A program made the translations under genes and the position numbers. Of a stretch of DNA of 64,000 nt, positions 62,445-64,000 are shown piece by piece. Below the pieces are notes generated by a model that was given only the letters and a program-made list of their open reading frames with translations, made no database searches and was not told the origin of the DNA. The stretch covers positions 1 to 64,000 of the forward strand of contig NZ_JZKH01000041.1 of NCBI RefSeq assembly GCF_000961885.1, given 5' to 3'. This DNA comes from Streptomyces rubellomurinus. Lineage in GTDB: Bacteria; Actinomycetota; Actinomycetes; Streptomycetales; Streptomycetaceae. The stretch's first letter is position 1. Each line of letters opens with the position of its first letter.

Positions 62445-62888
62445 ACGGGCCCCCTTACTGTGTCGGACGTGCACGGTCGTGCGCTCTCCGCCCCGAGATG
62501 GTGGTCCAGCCGGTGAATGCGCCCGGGCCGAAGCGGTGGATCTCCGGTCGGACGCGGAGACGGCGCTCGGCCGCTCCCGGTGACGTCCCAGCCCCAGGGC
62601 CGGCGCGGATGAACGCACGGCGGGTGGGTGCGATCGGCTGACGGCCAGATCGCGGGTGTGCAGCTGTCCTCCCCGCCCCCGGGGCCGGGAAACCTCCCGG
62701 CGCGAGAAAGTTGCCCGGGTCACAGTCCAAGCGGAACGGTCCCGGCACGAACGGTCACCGTCCGGGGTGCACGCTCCGTGCCTGCGAGGCAGCTTATCGC
62801 TGCTTTACCGCCGGACCAGGCAGGATGGGGGGCACCGTCGGAGCCGCGCGTCCGCTTCCGGGGCCGGCCTGGAGAAGGGACAACGACC
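62445..62888. other. cutR upstream region
   Basis: A 444-base gap without a convincing gene. GAACGGTC occurs twice as a direct repeat (62734-62741 and 62749-62756, 15-base period), the layout often bound by OmpR-type regulators, so CutR autoregulation is possible. GCAGC-TTATC-GCTGC at 62789-62803 is a small inverted repeat about 85 bases before cutR. Confidence 0.4.
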
Positions 62889-63542
62889 GTGCGGGTTCTC
62901 GTCGTCGAGGACGAGCAGCTGCTCGCCGAGGCCGTCGCCACCGGCCTGCGGCGCGAGGCGATGGCCGTCGACGTGGTGTACGACGGGGAGGCCGCGCTCC
63001 AGCGCATCGCGGTCAACGACTACGACGTGGTCGTCCTGGACCGCGACCTGCCGCTGGTGCACGGCGACGACGTCTGCCGCAAGGTCGTCGAGCAGGGCCT
63101 CGCCACCCGGGTGATCATGCTGACCGCCTCCGGCGACATCAGCGACCGGGTCGAGGGCCTGGAGATCGGCGCCGACGACTACCTTCCGAAGCCGTTCGCC
63201 TTCAGCGAACTCGTCGCCCGGGTGCGGGCGCTGGGCCGCCGCGCGACCATCCCGCTGCCCCCGGTGCTGGAGCGCGCCGGCATCTCGCTCGACCCCGGCC
63301 GGCGCGAGGTGATCCGGGACGGCCGGACCGTCCAGCTCGCCCCCAAGGAGTTCGCCGTCCTGGAGGTGCTGATGCGGGCCGGCGGCGCCGTCGTCTCCGC
63401 CGAGCAGCTGCTGGAGAAGGCCTGGGACGAGCACACCGACCCGTTCACCAACGTCGTGCGCGTCACCGTGATGACGCTGCGCCGCAAGCTCGGCGACCCG
63501 CCGGTGATCGTCACCGTGCCGGGCTCCGGCTACCGGATCTGA
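62889..63542 (+). CDS. cutR: Response regulator CutR (OmpR/PhoB family)
   Basis: Product of 217 residues, the size I recall for CutR. The receiver (1-115) has acidic Glu7-Asp8-Glu9, phospho-acceptor Asp51 in VVVLDRDLPLVHGDD and Lys in DYLPKPFAFSEL. The winged-helix domain ends LAPKEFAVLEVLMRAGGAVVSAEQLLEKAWDEHTDPFTNVVRVTVMTLRRKLGDPPVIVTVPGSGYRI. CutRS was first described in S. lividans as affecting copper and antibiotic phenotypes; later work ties it to envelope or secretion stress. GTG 62889 lies in a GGAGAAGGGACAACGACC context. The kinase gene follows after 77 bases. Confidence 0.9.
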   Translation: MRVLVVEDEQLLAEAVATGLRREAMAVDVVYDGEAALQRIAVNDYDVVVLDRDLPLVHGDDVCRKVVEQGLATRVIMLTASGDISDRVEGLEIGADDYLPKPFAFSELVARVRALGRRATIPLPPVLERAGISLDPGRREVIRDGRTVQLAPKEFAVLEVLMRAGGAVVSAEQLLEKAWDEHTDPFTNVVRVTVMTLRRKLGDPPVIVTVPGSGYRI

Positions 63543-63619
63543 CCACGGAGTCCGCCCCCCCGGCGCACTCCCCGTCGCAACCCCGCGCCCGCCCCGGCGG
63601 ACGCCCCGAGAGGATCGTC

Positions 63620-64000
63620 ATGACCACCCCGCCCCCGGCCGGCGGGCCCTCCGGCGCGCCCGCCGGCGGCCCGCGTCCCGTTCCGCCCAAGCCCGTCCTG
63701 CCGCCGCGCCAGCCCCGCCAGGACACCTACGCGCCCGGCGACGGGATGCTCGCCTGGCTGCCGTTCCGCCCCACCATCCGGATGCGGCTCACCCTGCTCT
63801 ACGGCGGGATGTTCCTGATGGCCGGCGTCGTGCTGCTGCTGCTGATGTACTTCTTCGTCCGGCAGGCGCTGCACGACGTGGCGCCGCAGCCGTTCAACTT
63901 CGGCGTTCTCAACGCCAACGGCAGCGTGTCGTCGAACCTCCTGGTCAACGGCCAGCCGATGTCCAGCGGACAGCTGAACGACGCGCTCGCCGCCGTCCAC
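63620..64000 (+). CDS. cutS: Sensor histidine kinase CutS, N-terminal part (cut by window end)
   Basis: The first 127 codons are present. The start MTTPPPAGGPSGAPAGGPRP is Pro/Gly-rich; the first membrane helix follows at about residues 58-82 (LTLLYGGMFLMAGVVLLLLMYFFV) after the basic stretch PFRPTIRMR; the visible rest (NFGVLNANGSVSSNLLVNGQP) is the beginning of the extracytoplasmic sensor domain. The HAMP, HisKA and ATPase domains lie beyond the window. ATG 63620 has GAGAGGA 6 bases upstream. Pairing with CutR is by position and order. Confidence 0.85.
   Translation, partial: MTTPPPAGGPSGAPAGGPRPVPPKPVLPPRQPRQDTYAPGDGMLAWLPFRPTIRMRLTLLYGGMFLMAGVVLLLLMYFFVRQALHDVAPQPFNFGVLNANGSVSSNLLVNGQPMSSGQLNDALAAVH

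Overview
The window is 64 kb of very GC-rich DNA with dense genes, G/C-ended codons, many GTG and some TTG starts, and purine-rich ribosome sites. The content (hrdB, whiH, sepH, cutRS, parE/parC, ferrochelatase) points to a Streptomycetaceae chromosome (Streptomyces or Kitasatospora), in the conserved core arm that in S. coelicolor, as I recall it, runs from rnhB through whiH-hrdB and parE-parC to cutRS. No rRNA, tRNA, CRISPR array, IS element, integrase or phage module was seen.

Layout. 0-3 kb: a DHA2-type drug efflux pump divergent from a TetR regulator with two matching palindromic operators. 3-18 kb: RNase HII, hypothetical proteins, a RecQ helicase fused to a phosphoribosyltransferase-like domain, a DUF4192 protein, a proline iminopeptidase, a debranching-type glycosidase, a NUDIX regulator and an odd ABC transporter leading into the sporulation regulator whiH. 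18-25 kb: principal sigma factor hrdB, a secreted trypsin-like protease, a small zinc protein and topoisomerase IV subunit B. 25-35 kb: two two-component systems of different families flanking an SSS-type symporter and a NitT/TauT ABC importer. 35-39.6 kb: a Suc/Fer-like protein, then a compact four-gene operon (WXG100-like protein, large WXG-bearing putative type VII substrate, duplicated-domain membrane protein, hypothetical protein) that looks like a lineage-specific insertion. 39.7-47 kb: topoisomerase IV subunit A, an M16 peptidase pair, RtcB RNA ligase and HPr. 47-54.8 kb: a Pat-type acetyltransferase, DUF5998, a phosphodiesterase, thymidine kinase, a VOC protein and a rhodanese. 54.8-64 kb: the cell-division protein SepH, a membrane protein, an aldonolactone oxidase-like flavoprotein, an MFS transporter, ferrochelatase, inositol monophosphatase, a small protein, and CutR with the start of CutS, which is cut by the window end.

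Working relationships. Many genes are single units separated by strong perfect hairpin terminators, several of them between convergent genes. Clear translationally coupled pairs are histidine kinase/regulator (25.4 and 30.6 kb), DUF485/symporter, the ABC ATPase/permease, and the two M16 proteins. Development and division (whiH, hrdB, sepH), DNA topology (parE, parC) and sugar/PTS control (ptsH) are housekeeping. The most unusual parts are the orphan type VII-like operon, an AT-rich rare-codon patch inside rtcB, mirrored promoter-like motifs between parC and the M16 genes, and two very short ORFs sharing a translation-start motif.
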